A stretch of 12,259 nt of DNA from Hyphomicrobiales bacterium. GTDB taxonomy: Bacteria > Pseudomonadota > Alphaproteobacteria > Rhizobiales > Xanthobacteraceae. Of the stretch, positions 1 to 6,409 are shown piece by piece (position 1 is the first letter of the stretch; every line of letters begins with the position of its first letter). Location of the stretch: NCBI GenBank assembly GCA_016201085.1, contig JACQDO010000123.1, positions 1 through 12,259 of the forward strand. Reading direction: 5' to 3'. Both the position numbers and the translations under genes were made by a program. The notes beneath the pieces were generated by a model that worked only from the letters and a program-made list of their open reading frames with translations, had not been told where the DNA came from and did not search any database.

Positions 1-15
1 GACCCGGCGATCCAT
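1..15 (-). CDS. Start of an unidentified gene downstream of the OLD nuclease (5' end only)
   Basis: Reading leftward, ATG at 15-13 opens MDRRV and runs off the window edge. GGAG at 24-21 lies 5 nt before the ATG, a good ribosome binding site, and the ATG is 33 nt after the nuclease stop codon, so co-transcription is likely. Five codons do not allow identification. Inference from context only: OLD-family nucleases with this ATPase-TOPRIM layout are often followed by a UvrD-like helicase (the Gabija arrangement), so a GajB-like partner is a reasonable guess for what lies outside. Confidence 0.4.
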
Positions 16-48
16 CAAATCTCCGAAAAGGGCGCAGAGTAATCTGCG

Positions 49-1965
49 TTACAGCCTATCGACCATCTCAATAATCTTATTCAGATTATCGAACTTAATC
101 CCCTGTGCGGCGAATATCGTTAGCATAGCGGCAGCGATTACAGGAGATTTCACGCAATCTTCGCTATCGACCTCAAAATTGATCATCATTTGCGACTTAA
201 CCTTGCCATACTGATCCGCACCGCAGGTGGTTGAGATGTAGCCTTCGATGTTTCCATCCCACGCAGCCCATCGCTCAAATACACCTGCTGGCCAGTCCAC
301 CGTCTTGGCTTCTGGAACACCGAGCACGCGCTGCAAAAATTTGTTGTAATAGGCCTCAACCGCTTTGTCTTTCGCGCTCTTATTGTCGTTATCGAGTATC
401 ACGTATGTGGGAATACCAAGTGCGTTAAAAATATATGCGGGCTTATCAAGACTCTTTTTTCCCCCTACAGCAAGAATAGTCAGACCTTCGGCCATTGCAG
501 AGCGTCCCTGAATCGTAAGGGCTGCCTCGAGTATCGACTTGTCCGATGGCCCCTCAACCAAAACAATTTTCTTACTAAAAAATCCCTCAGAAAGATCCGC
601 GTCAAAAATGTGGAGCTTCGACGCAAACGCAGCATCACTCATTGGTTTTTTGGCTGGGGCATGCAGTTTTGCAAGTCCCGTCGAGCACTCAGAAATTGTT
701 AGCTTCGACACCACGACATCATTTGGTACCTCCGGCGAACGTCTAGCCATGCGAATTTCTTGAAATCGAGGCAAATGCACGAAAAGGGGCGAATGCGTTG
801 CCAACACAATTTGGATTCGAATGCCAGTTTGCGTACTGAAAGAGCTCGTTAGCTCCCCCAGCACACTTGAGATATGCCTCTGTTTAATTGGGTGTTGATA
901 GATTTCTGGCTCTTCAATTGCGACAATAATATCGCTTTCCGGTTTTTTGAATTCTTTCTCCTTCTGCTCAGGATTGCGAAGTCGCTCGCGCGCAAGAAAT
1001 TCTAGGATCGTGATTATGATTGCGCGCTGGAGGCCATGACCAACTCTCTCGACTGTTGATTGGAATCCATGATCCTTCACCGCAATCTCTGAACTTGGAA
1101 AAATAATTGGATATTCGGAAATAGGTTGCCAAGTCGCAATCAGATCAGACTCAGCGTAGTATTTTTTTAATATCGCGGACAGAGAATCACTAATATTCGC
1201 CAACGCCGACACGTTGGCGGGGTCTGTAAATTCTTTTAGCCGTTCATTGGTCGCGGTCGTAAAGTCCTTAAATTCCTGATTGTTCTCGATAGTTTGTTTT
1301 GCAAGAGTATCGACGAGTTGTTTTACAGGCGAGCGCGCTTCGCCAGTGTCTTCCGAAGCATCTCGAACGGCTGGAACAAAAACGAAGTCAGTTTTTCGCT
1401 TTAATTGACCAATTGCAACATTCTTCCACCCGCGGAAAGACCCAACGCGCTGTCTCTTAAGTTTGCCCTTGTTATTTGCTTCCCAATTTTCGAGTCGAGC
1501 GTCGATGTCATCAGCGTTTTTGACGTTCTCTAGACCTTCGTATTGCTTTTGCAGTTCTTTATACAATTCAGTTCGCGCTCGCTTACCTTCTTCATTTCGG
1601 CAAGCTGAAAAATCTGGATTTACTAAAGCTTCGACAGAAAACGATCCTGACTCTTTCGGATTTCCTTTAATAAGTTTCCTAGTGACCGTTAATTGTCCAT
1701 CTATGAGATTTGATTCAAACAATGTCATTTCATCGTCAGTTAGTTCAGTAAATGACAGTGTTATTTCGATTGGTTCCTCGACGTTTTTACCATGGAAATC
1801 GTCATCATCGACCTTTGGAGCGTTACTGAAAAAAAGATCGATCGCCTTCAGAAATGCTGATTTTCCAGTGTTGTTTGCGCCAATGATCGCAGTCAACGGT
1901 TCGATATCGATCGTCGCGGACGAAATCGCCCTGAAATTTGAAACCTGTGCTCCTACTAACCTCAT
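49..1965 (-). CDS. OLD-family ATP-dependent nuclease (AAA ATPase + TOPRIM), GajA-like
   Basis: A protein of 638 aa if started at the ATG at 1965. Seen: Walker A GANNTGKS (about residues 29-36), an ABC-type signature GHGLQRA (308-314), Walker B ending in EEPE (350-353), the H-loop LATHSP (His 390), then a C-terminal TOPRIM domain with VLVEGPSDK (Glu 470) and the acidic LDNDN motif (Asp 524/526). This is the classic OLD layout: an ABC-type ATPase dimer controlling a metal-dependent DNA nicking/cleaving domain, acting on DNA in the cytoplasm. Family members serve in phage defence (P2 Old, Gabija GajA). The start at 1965 is preferred over an in-frame ATG at 2058 because MRLVGAQVSNFRAI is the normal OLD N-terminus, GGAG precedes it, and the upstream start would overlap the divergent gene at 2040. 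The gene is visibly more AT-rich than the rest of the window, suggesting horizontal acquisition. Whether it acts alone or with the next gene is unknown. Confidence 0.9.
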   Translation of the reverse strand: MRLVGAQVSNFRAISSATIDIEPLTAIIGANNTGKSAFLKAIDLFFSNAPKVDDDDFHGKNVEEPIEITLSFTELTDDEMTLFESNLIDGQLTVTRKLIKGNPKESGSFSVEALVNPDFSACRNEEGKRARTELYKELQKQYEGLENVKNADDIDARLENWEANNKGKLKRQRVGSFRGWKNVAIGQLKRKTDFVFVPAVRDASEDTGEARSPVKQLVDTLAKQTIENNQEFKDFTTATNERLKEFTDPANVSALANISDSLSAILKKYYAESDLIATWQPISEYPIIFPSSEIAVKDHGFQSTVERVGHGLQRAIIITILEFLARERLRNPEQKEKEFKKPESDIIVAIEEPEIYQHPIKQRHISSVLGELTSSFSTQTGIRIQIVLATHSPLFVHLPRFQEIRMARRSPEVPNDVVVSKLTISECSTGLAKLHAPAKKPMSDAAFASKLHIFDADLSEGFFSKKIVLVEGPSDKSILEAALTIQGRSAMAEGLTILAVGGKKSLDKPAYIFNALGIPTYVILDNDNKSAKDKAVEAYYNKFLQRVLGVPEAKTVDWPAGVFERWAAWDGNIEGYISTTCGADQYGKVKSQMMINFEVDSEDCVKSPVIAAAMLTIFAAQGIKFDNLNKIIEMVDRL

Positions 1966-2039
1966 ACGCGCTTGTCTCCGCTCGTCCCGCGCATTAAAGT
2001 TGAAAAAATGCCTGCCCGCAACCTGCAAAAGGCTTTGTA

Positions 2040-2336
2040 ATGTCTGTGCAGGCCGCATGCGATGCTTTGAAACGGCAACGAAGACTCGAACTTACCTACG
2101 ACGGGTACACTCGCATCGTTGAAGTTCACGCCGTAGGTGTGAGCAAAGATGGAAATGACATCATGCGCGTCTGGCAAGTTAGGGGTGGCAGTTCGGGGAA
2201 TGAGTCTGTCGGTTGGAAGCTCTTACGCGTCAGGGAGGCATCTGCAATGCATGTCTTGGAAGAAAAATCTGACGCACCGCGTGAACGATATCGCCGCGGT
2301 GACAGCGCGATGGCAAAAATCTTTTGCGAGATTTGA
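2040..2336 (+). CDS. Small WYL-like domain protein, function unknown
   Basis: A 98-aa ORF divergent from the nuclease. A predicted helix (residues 4-13, ALKRQRR) leads into LELTYDGYTRIVEVHAVGVS, then MRVWQVRGGS, VGWKLLRV and a conserved-looking end YRRGDSAMAKIFCEI. The pattern (a Y-D-G strand, a Glu-x-His-x-x-Gly turn, R-x-W-Q strand) resembles the ligand-binding WYL/Sm-like fold found next to defence loci and a family of about 100-aa hypothetical proteins in Alphaproteobacteria; this is recalled, not searched. There is no DNA-binding domain, so it is not a complete WYL regulator. AAAAGG lies about 7 nt before the ATG. The 74-bp gap to the nuclease start would hold both promoters. It could sense a ligand for, or modulate, the defence module, but that is inference. 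Confidence 0.65.
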   Translation: MSVQAACDALKRQRRLELTYDGYTRIVEVHAVGVSKDGNDIMRVWQVRGGSSGNESVGWKLLRVREASAMHVLEEKSDAPRERYRRGDSAMAKIFCEI

Positions 2337-2397
2337 GCGCCTTGCAATGAAACTGCTTCGAGGTACGTTTGATCAGTCTCTTACAGATGTGGGCGGC

Positions 2398-2442
2398 CCA
2401 TGGTTCGAGACGCGCCGCTGCGCAGCGCTCCTCACCATGAGG
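2398..2442. repeat. Intergenic palindromic repeat of Rhizobiales type
   Basis: An imperfect 45-bp palindrome. The outer arms CATGGT and ACCATG flank purine/pyrimidine-complementary stretches around a perfect 10-bp centre, GCTGCGCAGC. It lies between the 3' ends of two convergent genes. The CATGGTTCGAGACGC / CTCCTCACCATGAGG wording matches a dispersed repeat I associate with Bradyrhizobium-like genomes; that part is recall. It could fold in both transcripts and act as a convergent transcript-end structure, but there is no U-tract. Confidence 0.65.
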
Positions 2443-2447
2443 CCGAT

Positions 2448-2654
2448 TTACGCCTCGACATAATCCGCGATGCTGGTCGGCGCCGGCACCGGCAAGCCAT
2501 CCTCTTTCAGACCATCAATATGAAAGCGGATCGCGCTACGGATTTCCGCCTCGACGGCTTTCACGGTTGCGCCGGTCGCGATGTAGCCCGGCAAGTCCGG
2601 GACATAGGCCGAATAATTGCCGTCCGCCTTTTCGATCACGACTGCGTAGCGCAT
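2448..2654 (-). CDS. HicB-like antitoxin (type II toxin-antitoxin family)
   Basis: A 68-aa protein beginning MRYAVVIEKADGNYSAYVPD, with the HicB-type partial RNase-H-like fold: beta strand, LPGYIATG turn, a helix VKAVEAEIRSAIRFHIDGL, and the closing PVPAPTSIADYVE segment. There is no C-terminal DNA-binding tail, so it is the short form. No HicA toxin is visible beside it; instead it is third in a brnT-brnA operon. ATG at 2654 is preferred because GAGG lies 8 nt upstream. An in-frame GTG at 2663 would give a GTGA overlap with the brnA stop and could allow coupled translation, but it has no proper ribosome binding site. Confidence 0.85.
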   Translation of the reverse strand: MRYAVVIEKADGNYSAYVPDLPGYIATGATVKAVEAEIRSAIRFHIDGLKEDGLPVPAPTSIADYVEA

Positions 2655-2659
2655 ACCCC

Positions 2660-2968
2660 TCACCTCACGTGCTGCTCGAAATACTTGCGCAGGATGGCGT
2701 TGATGCGCGTCTGATAGCCCCGGCCCTGCTTGCGGAACCAGTCGAGCATGTCGGCGTCTAACCGCAGCGTCATGTGCGCCTTGCGGCGCGGCAGCGGCAA
2801 TTCGGCGGTAGCCCAGTCGATCTCCTCCATGGCGTCGTCGGGATCGCTGCCGTCCGGCAGCGGCTTCTTCGCAGCCGCCTTCCAGTCGGTCTTGGACTCG
2901 CCGCGCGCTCTCATCGCGCGCAGTTCAGCGTCCGTGTAGCTGACGATATGCCTTGATTTCCGTTTCAT
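2660..2968 (-). CDS. brnA: BrnA-family antitoxin
   Basis: A 102-aa protein. The N-terminal half (SYTDAELRAMRARG, then an acidic DGSDPDDAMEEIDW stretch) wraps the toxin in this family. The C-terminal part, MTLRLDADMLDWFRKQGRGY followed by QTRINAILRKYF (residues about 66-98), is the BrnA ribbon-helix-helix DNA-binding module. The BrnA-BrnT complex is known to repress its own promoter, which fits the repeats at 3219-3239. It starts inside the end of brnT (44-bp overlap), with GAGG 7 nt before the ATG, implying tight translational coupling. Confidence 0.88.
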   Translation of the reverse strand: MKRKSRHIVSYTDAELRAMRARGESKTDWKAAAKKPLPDGSDPDDAMEEIDWATAELPLPRRKAHMTLRLDADMLDWFRKQGRGYQTRINAILRKYFEQHVR

Positions 2969-3197
2969 GCGCTCGCCTCATCGTAATCACACGAATTTTG
3001 TCGTCGCGGCTGCACCACACCAGGGTGAGATGCACCCCGTTGATGGTCGCCGTCGTCTTCCAGCGTTCTTCGCCACCGCGCGGCGTCGGCTGGTGGCACG
3101 ACGGCCGCCCATCGAAGAACAAATCGGCGTCAACGAAGTCCAGTGCTCGCTCGGCAAGGATCTGCGCCCGCTTGCGTTCGTCCCATTCGAACTCCAT
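2925..3197 (-). CDS. brnT: BrnT-family ribonuclease toxin
   Basis: A 90-aa basic protein with the RelE-like BrnT pattern: MEFEWDERKRAQILAERALD at the N-terminus, FVDADLFFDGRP, a central strand pair GVHLTLVWCSRDDKIRVITM, and the signature end MRRAHETEIKAYRQL. BrnT toxins are ribosome-independent mRNA endonucleases neutralised by BrnA. It is the first gene of a three-gene operon (brnT-brnA-hicB-like). The ATG at 3197 fits the family N-terminus although no strong ribosome binding site precedes it. Its promoter lies in an AT-rich patch that stands out from the surrounding GC-rich DNA. Confidence 0.88.
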   Translation of the reverse strand: MEFEWDERKRAQILAERALDFVDADLFFDGRPSCHQPTPRGGEERWKTTATINGVHLTLVWCSRDDKIRVITMRRAHETEIKAYRQLHGR

Positions 3198-3207
3198 GCC
3201 GGCAGTC

Positions 3208-3239
3208 TACCATAGGTACATACAAATTGTGCATACAAT
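3208..3239 (-). promoter_or_regulatory. Putative brnTA promoter and BrnA operator
   Basis: On the minus strand, TTGTAT (3238-3233) and TATGGT (3214-3209) make a weak -35/-10 pair with an 18-bp spacer, just upstream of the brnT ATG. On the plus strand the patch carries the direct repeat CATACAA (3219-3225 and 3232-3238) and an inverted repeat ATTGT-GCAT-ACAAT (3226-3239). Such repeats over a toxin-antitoxin promoter are expected for ribbon-helix-helix autoregulation. No binding data. Confidence 0.5.
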
Positions 3240-3334
3240 ATGGCGCTCAAGACCGCCACCATCGCCCCTGCCTTAATTCCTATGCACGCTACCCTCGCCT
3301 GGCTCGGCTGAGGGCGTCATCTAGAGGCGTCTAA

Positions 3335-3373
3335 ATGATGGAGCCAGGTGCGGCGCCTGCGGGCGGGGGATGA
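3335..3373 (+). CDS. Micro-ORF A (12 codons), first of three ATGA-chained ORFs
   Basis: Reads MMEPGAAPAGGG then TGA, and its TGA overlaps the next ATG (ATGA at 3370-3373). GAGG at 3324-3327 lies 7 nt before the first ATG, a good ribosome binding site. It is too short to judge as a protein. It may be a leader peptide, or a by-product of a GC-rich structured element. Confidence 0.3.
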   Translation: MMEPGAAPAGGG

Positions 3374-3513
3374 ACGCACCCCCCAAGCCCCCGGGCGGCG
3401 CCGGACCCCGCCCGGAGGCACAAGGACCTCCTGCGAGGAGCTCGCTGATCGGTGGGGCGTCATGCTCGCCGGAAAGCGCGGGCCGGCGCCGTAAGGAGAA
3501 CCGCCGCAAATGA
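3370..3513 (+). CDS. Micro-ORF B (47 aa), Pro/Gly-rich with a basic tail
   Basis: Begins MNAPPKPPGGAGPRPEAQG and ends in GRRRKENRRK, a strongly basic tail. Its stop overlaps the start of micro-ORF C as ATGA (3510-3513), and its start overlaps the stop of micro-ORF A the same way, the pattern of translationally coupled genes. No domain recognised and no membrane segment. The reading frame contains hairpins (CTCCT/AGGAG at 3428-3440; CGCCGG/CCGGCG further on), so an RNA role is equally possible. Confidence 0.35.
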   Translation: MNAPPKPPGGAGPRPEAQGPPARSSLIGGASCSPESAGRRRKENRRK

Positions 3514-3623
3514 GCCCGGATGGTGAAAATTATCCGGGTGGCGCGCCGAGAGGCGCCGCACCCTCGGAAACGGGGGGCATCTACAAGACGCGCCGTTTCG
3601 GCGCGCCATCCCTCAGCTTTTGA
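3510..3623 (+). CDS. Micro-ORF C (37 aa), unknown
   Basis: Begins MSPDGENYPGGAPRGAAPSE and ends in GIYKTRRFGAPSLSF. AAGGAG lies about 11 nt before its ATG, inside the end of micro-ORF B, in addition to the ATGA overlap. Two perfect hairpins lie within it: CCCGGAT/ATCCGGG (3515-3538), and CCCTCA/TGAGGG (3610-3626), the latter containing the stop codon. No recognised domain. Together with A and B it fills a gap that otherwise has no gene. Confidence 0.35.
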   Translation: MSPDGENYPGGAPRGAAPSETGGIYKTRRFGAPSLSF

Positions 3624-3737
3624 GGGGAACGAAAAAAGCCTACGGCGTTCCCGGCGCCGCAAAGAATACGGGCGATGACGCATGTCTGCTGTTTGAAATT
3701 CGAATCTGGCTACGAGGAGCGCGAGGCAAACGCGCTT

Positions 3738-3880
3738 CCCCTCTCCCCTTGCGGGAGAGGGTGGATCGCGCGGAGCGAGAGCGAAGCGCGAGCCAGGTGA
3801 GGGGTCGGAGCTTGCGTCTGACACCGCCCCCTCACCCGCCCTCGCTTCGCTCGGGCACCCTCTCCCGCAAGGGGAGAGGG
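3738..3880. repeat. 143-bp inverted-repeat element with 25-26 bp arms
   Basis: The left arm (3738-3763) and right arm (3856-3880) are nearly perfect reverse complements (CCCTCTCCCCTTGCGGGAGA and its complement), and each arm is itself a small palindrome around TTGCGGGA/TCCCGCAA. Inside are further complementary stretches (GTGAGGGG against CCCCCTCAC; GAGCGAGAGCGAAGCG against CTCGCTTCGCTCG). It has the architecture of the nested-palindrome intergenic repeats common in Rhizobiales. It lies just after the last chemotaxis reading frame and could protect the operon mRNA 3' end. It codes for no transposase. Confidence 0.75.
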
Positions 3881-3891
3881 AAGAAAGATAT

Positions 3892-4391
3892 TTACCCCTT
3901 CGCCACGAACTTGAGCACGTTGTTCGGCATCGCGCGCGCGGCGGGACGCGCGGCAGATTTCCCCGCGTTCGGCACATAGAGCCCGCGTTTGTCGGGCATC
4001 GGCTTGAGTCGTGCAGCAGATTGAGCGGTCGGAACGACACCATGGCGCGGATTTCCGGCGCGATCTGCCAGGCCTCGCCCACTTGGCTGAAATATTTCAC
4101 CAGCTGCTGGATCGGCAGACCGCGCTGCACCTCGAACTGGCTGTAGATGCCGGCCTTGGCCTTCTCCAGCATCTCGTTCGACAGATCGGTGGCCAGGATC
4201 TCGATGCGGAAGCCGGCGAGCTGCTGGTTCATCTCGCGCAGCAGCATGGCCAGCGAATAGGGCTCCTGCCCGCTTGCCGCGGCGGCGCACCAGATGCGGA
4301 TGCGGCGGCGCTTGGCGTGGCTGGCGATCATGGCCGGCATGACGGTGTCGCGGAAATGCTCGAACGGAATCTTGTCGCGGAAGAAGCTGGC
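3892..4391 (-). pseudogene. cheR: CheR methyltransferase remnant, doubly deleted
   Basis: From about 4391 down to 4008, a frame different from cheB encodes [20 protein letters not shown], the SAM-binding motif [37 protein letters not shown] and FRPLNLLHD. This is the middle of CheR, which methylates chemoreceptor glutamates. The sequence then jumps frame to [17 protein letters not shown] and ends at 3892, which reads as the CheR C-terminus. Missing relative to the family are the N-terminal helical domain (about 75 residues) and the stretch containing the conserved F-C-R-N-V-L-I-Y-F motif (roughly 55 residues). The breakpoints are near 4386-4392 and 4005-4010. As written it cannot make an active CheR. 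Sizes are estimated from memory of homologues. Confidence 0.8.
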
Positions 4392-5463
4392 CGGGCATGC
4401 CCCAGACCACACTGGAGGCCTCGTCCTGCGCCATGATGTGGCCGCCGGCTTCGGTGATCGACCGCGCCCCCTTCAGGCCGTCGGAGCCCATGCCGGTGAG
4501 CACCAGCGCGAACACCTTGTGCCCCCACACCTCGGCGGCGGAGGCAAACAGCGGGTCGACCGCCGGCTTGCAGAAATTCACCAGCGGTCCGTCGTCGATG
4601 GCGATCACCGCGATGCCGTCGCGGCGCTTGACCGTCATGTGCTTGCCGCCGGGGGCCAGATAGATGGTGCCGGCATTGATCTCCTCGCCGTCCTGCGCTT
4701 CGCGCACCGGACACTTGGCGACGCGCGCGAGATGCTCGGCCAGGATGGCGGTGAAGGTCGGCGGCATATGCTGGGTGATCAGCACCGGCGCGCGTTCGAG
4801 CACGCTGCCTATGTTGCCGACGATGGCGTTGAGCGCCTGCGGGCCGCCGGTGGAGGCGCCGATCGGCAGCACGCGCGGCGCGGTCGCCGGCATGGCGCGC
4901 AGCATGAGCGGCGGATGCGCGGACTCATGGGTGGGCAAATGAGGTTGCAGCGGCGGCGAAGCCTTGCTCGGCAGCGGCTTGGCGGCGCGCGCCTGGCCAA
5001 GCCGCAGACGCTTCGCGCGCAGCCCGAGCTGGCGGATCTTTTCGATCAGGTCGCGGCGGAAATTGGTGGCGCCCGCGACTTCGTGATTGGCGGTCGGTTT
5101 CGGGATGTAGTCGGTGGCGCCGAGCGAGAGGGCCCTCAAGCTGATCTCGGCATTACGCCGGGTCAGCGTCGAAGCCATGATCACGACCAGGTCGCGCTTC
5201 TTGGCCAGCAACAGCGGCAAGGCGGCGATACCGTCGAGGTCCGGCATGTCGACGTCGAGCAGCACCACGTCGGGGTCGACGCGTTCGATCTGCGCCAGCG
5301 CCTCGCGGCCGGTGCGCAGCGAAGCCACCACCTCCAGGTCCGGCTCGGCTTCCACCCAGCGCGCGAACAGGCCGCGCACCACCACGGCGTCGTCAACCAG
5401 CATGACGCGGATGCGCCGGCCGATGGCGGTGGAAGTCGACTGCGGTGCGATAACAATACTCAT
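3892..5463 (-). CDS. cheB: CheB receptor methylesterase/response regulator, C-terminus lost and frame run-on into cheR
   Basis: The 523-aa frame is CheB only up to about Gly358 (base 4390). The receiver domain has Asp24/Asp25, phospho-acceptor Asp70 (LLDVDMP) and Lys122 (PKP). After a proline-rich linker comes the methylesterase domain with all three catalytic residues visible: Ser204 (GASTGGPQ), His232 (TQHMPP) and Asp328 (GMGSDG). CheB removes methyl groups from chemoreceptors when phosphorylated by CheA. After SSVVWGMPG the expected last ~30 residues are absent; the frame continues as an out-of-frame translation of cheR (359 to about 484) and then re-enters the true CheR C-terminus. The tail is therefore chimeric and probably not a natural fusion. 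The ATG at 5463 lacks a strong ribosome binding site; spacing to cheY is 52 bp. Confidence 0.85.
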   Translation of the reverse strand: MSIVIAPQSTSTAIGRRIRVMLVDDAVVVRGLFARWVEAEPDLEVVASLRTGREALAQIERVDPDVVLLDVDMPDLDGIAALPLLLAKKRDLVVIMASTLTRRNAEISLRALSLGATDYIPKPTANHEVAGATNFRRDLIEKIRQLGLRAKRLRLGQARAAKPLPSKASPPLQPHLPTHESAHPPLMLRAMPATAPRVLPIGASTGGPQALNAIVGNIGSVLERAPVLITQHMPPTFTAILAEHLARVAKCPVREAQDGEEINAGTIYLAPGGKHMTVKRRDGIAVIAIDDGPLVNFCKPAVDPLFASAAEVWGHKVFALVLTGMGSDGLKGARSITEAGGHIMAQDEASSVVWGMPGQLLPRQDSVRAFPRHRHAGHDRQPRQAPPHPHLVRRRGKRAGALFAGHAAARDEPAARRLPHRDPGHRSVERDAGEGQGRHLQPVRGAARSADPAAGEIFQPSGRGLADRAGNPRHGVVPTAQSAARLKPMPDKRGLYVPNAGKSAARPAARAMPNNVLKFVAKG

Positions 5464-5515
5464 CGGGCGCTGCCGGGTTGGTGGACCGTGACGCGGGGCT
5501 GCGTGATGGCAACGC

Positions 5516-5881
5516 TCAGATCAGCCCGACTTCCTGGAATTTCGCCTCGACAATTTCCTTGTCGAACGGTTTCATGATGTATTCGTTGGCGCCGGCATGC
5601 AGCGCGCGCGCGATATGGGCGACATCGTTCTCGGTGGTGCAGAACACCACCTTGGGGCCGTCCCCCCCGGGCAACCGGCGCAGCGAGCGCAGGAACTCGT
5701 AGCCGTCCATCTTCGGCATGTTCCAGTCGAGCAGGATCGCCTCCGGCAGCTGGCGCCGGCAGGCTTCCATCGCCTGCTCGCCGTCCTCGGCTTCCAGGAT
5801 CTGGAATTCAAGCCCTTCGAGAATCCGGCGCGCCACCTTGCGGATGACGCTGCTATCGTCAACGACCAAACAGGTTTTCAT
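5516..5881 (-). CDS. cheY: CheY-type single-domain response regulator
   Basis: A 121-aa stand-alone receiver: Asp8/Asp9 (VVDDSS), phospho-acceptor Asp52 (LLDWNMP), Thr82/Thr83 (CTTEND) and Lys104 (MKPFD). [20 protein letters not shown] is the usual start of the alphaproteobacterial CheY attached to this che operon type. It would be phosphorylated by the neighbouring CheA and act on a flagellar switch or another output. GAGG lies 7 nt before the ATG. It appears intact, unlike cheA, cheB and cheR around it. Confidence 0.92.
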   Translation of the reverse strand: MKTCLVVDDSSVIRKVARRILEGLEFQILEAEDGEQAMEACRRQLPEAILLDWNMPKMDGYEFLRSLRRLPGGDGPKVVFCTTENDVAHIARALHAGANEYIMKPFDKEIVEAKFQEVGLI

Positions 5882-5900
5882 CGTACCGCCTCATGTTTCC

Positions 5901-5920
5901 TTGCGGGCGTCGTCCCGCAA
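5901..5920 (-). promoter_or_regulatory. Intercistronic hairpin between cheW and cheY
   Basis: A perfect 7-bp stem, TTGCGGG / CCCGCAA, around a 6-nt loop, 20-39 nt upstream of the cheY ATG and after the cheW stop. No U-tract follows on the minus strand, so it is not an intrinsic terminator. It may set mRNA processing or the relative amounts of CheW and CheY. Confidence 0.45.
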
Positions 5921-5943
5921 ACCATTACAAGTTCGAAACCTCG

Positions 5944-6399
5944 TCACGCCGCGATTTTCATCATATCGATATCGAGCACGCGCTCGACATCGACCACCAT
6001 CAGCAATTGACCTTCCAGCCGGTGAATGCCGGCCGACACGCGCGCCAGGCGCGGATCCAGATTGATCGGGTTGGGCTCGCGCGCCGCATCGTCGAGCTTG
6101 AGCACCTCGCCGATGCTGTCGATCAGCAGCCCATAGGATTCCCCGCGCGATTCGACGCCGATGGCCATGACTTGCCGCTCGCCGTCGCGCGCCTCGAGGC
6201 CGAGCCGGCCGCGCATGTCGATCAGCGTCACGATGCGGCCACGCAGATTGAGCACGCCGGCGATTTCCGGTGGCGCCAGCGGCACCCGCGTCAGCCGCTC
6301 CGGGATAAAGACGTCCTGCACATGCAGGATCGGCAGCCCGAACAACTGGCCGCCGATCATGGCGGTGACATATTCCTTCAGGTGGGTTTCGCTGCTCAT
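5944..6399 (-). CDS. cheW: CheW coupling protein
   Basis: A 151-aa single CheW domain: YVTAMIGGQLFGLPILHVQD, PLAPPEIAGVLNLRGRIVTL with the hallmark NLRG-R-I motif, YGLLIDSIGEVL, and a C-terminal LLMVVDVERVLDI strand. It bridges CheA to chemoreceptors at the membrane array. It starts 10 nt after the cheA stop, and AAGGG just after that stop gives a good ribosome binding site, so it is co-translated with cheA. Complete in length. Confidence 0.95.
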   Translation of the reverse strand: MSSETHLKEYVTAMIGGQLFGLPILHVQDVFIPERLTRVPLAPPEIAGVLNLRGRIVTLIDMRGRLGLEARDGERQVMAIGVESRGESYGLLIDSIGEVLKLDDAAREPNPINLDPRLARVSAGIHRLEGQLLMVVDVERVLDIDMMKIAA

Positions 6400-6409
6400 A
6401 ATGTGCCCT

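Noticed and set aside
1963..2058. Longer nuclease start at 2058
   Set aside because: The extra 31 residues do not look like the family, a ribosome binding site precedes the ATG at 1965, and the longer form would overlap the divergent gene.
3282..3311. MHATLAWLG micro-frame as a tryptophan-type attenuator leader
   Set aside because: Only one Trp codon, no adjacent biosynthetic gene and no ribosome binding site.
3610..3626. Hairpin CCCTCA/TGAGGG as a Rho-independent terminator
   Set aside because: No T-run follows on either strand.
3321..4007. Continuation of the cheR frame past LLHD to 3321
   Set aside because: After 4008 it loses all CheR similarity and reads through the inverted-repeat element; the true CheR end is in the other frame.
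4294..5577. Long plus-strand frame antisense to cheB/cheY (427 aa)
   Set aside because: Composition is rich in Arg/Ala/Gly/His as expected for an antisense shadow of a high-GC gene; no domain is recognisable and the minus strand has clear CheB and CheY.
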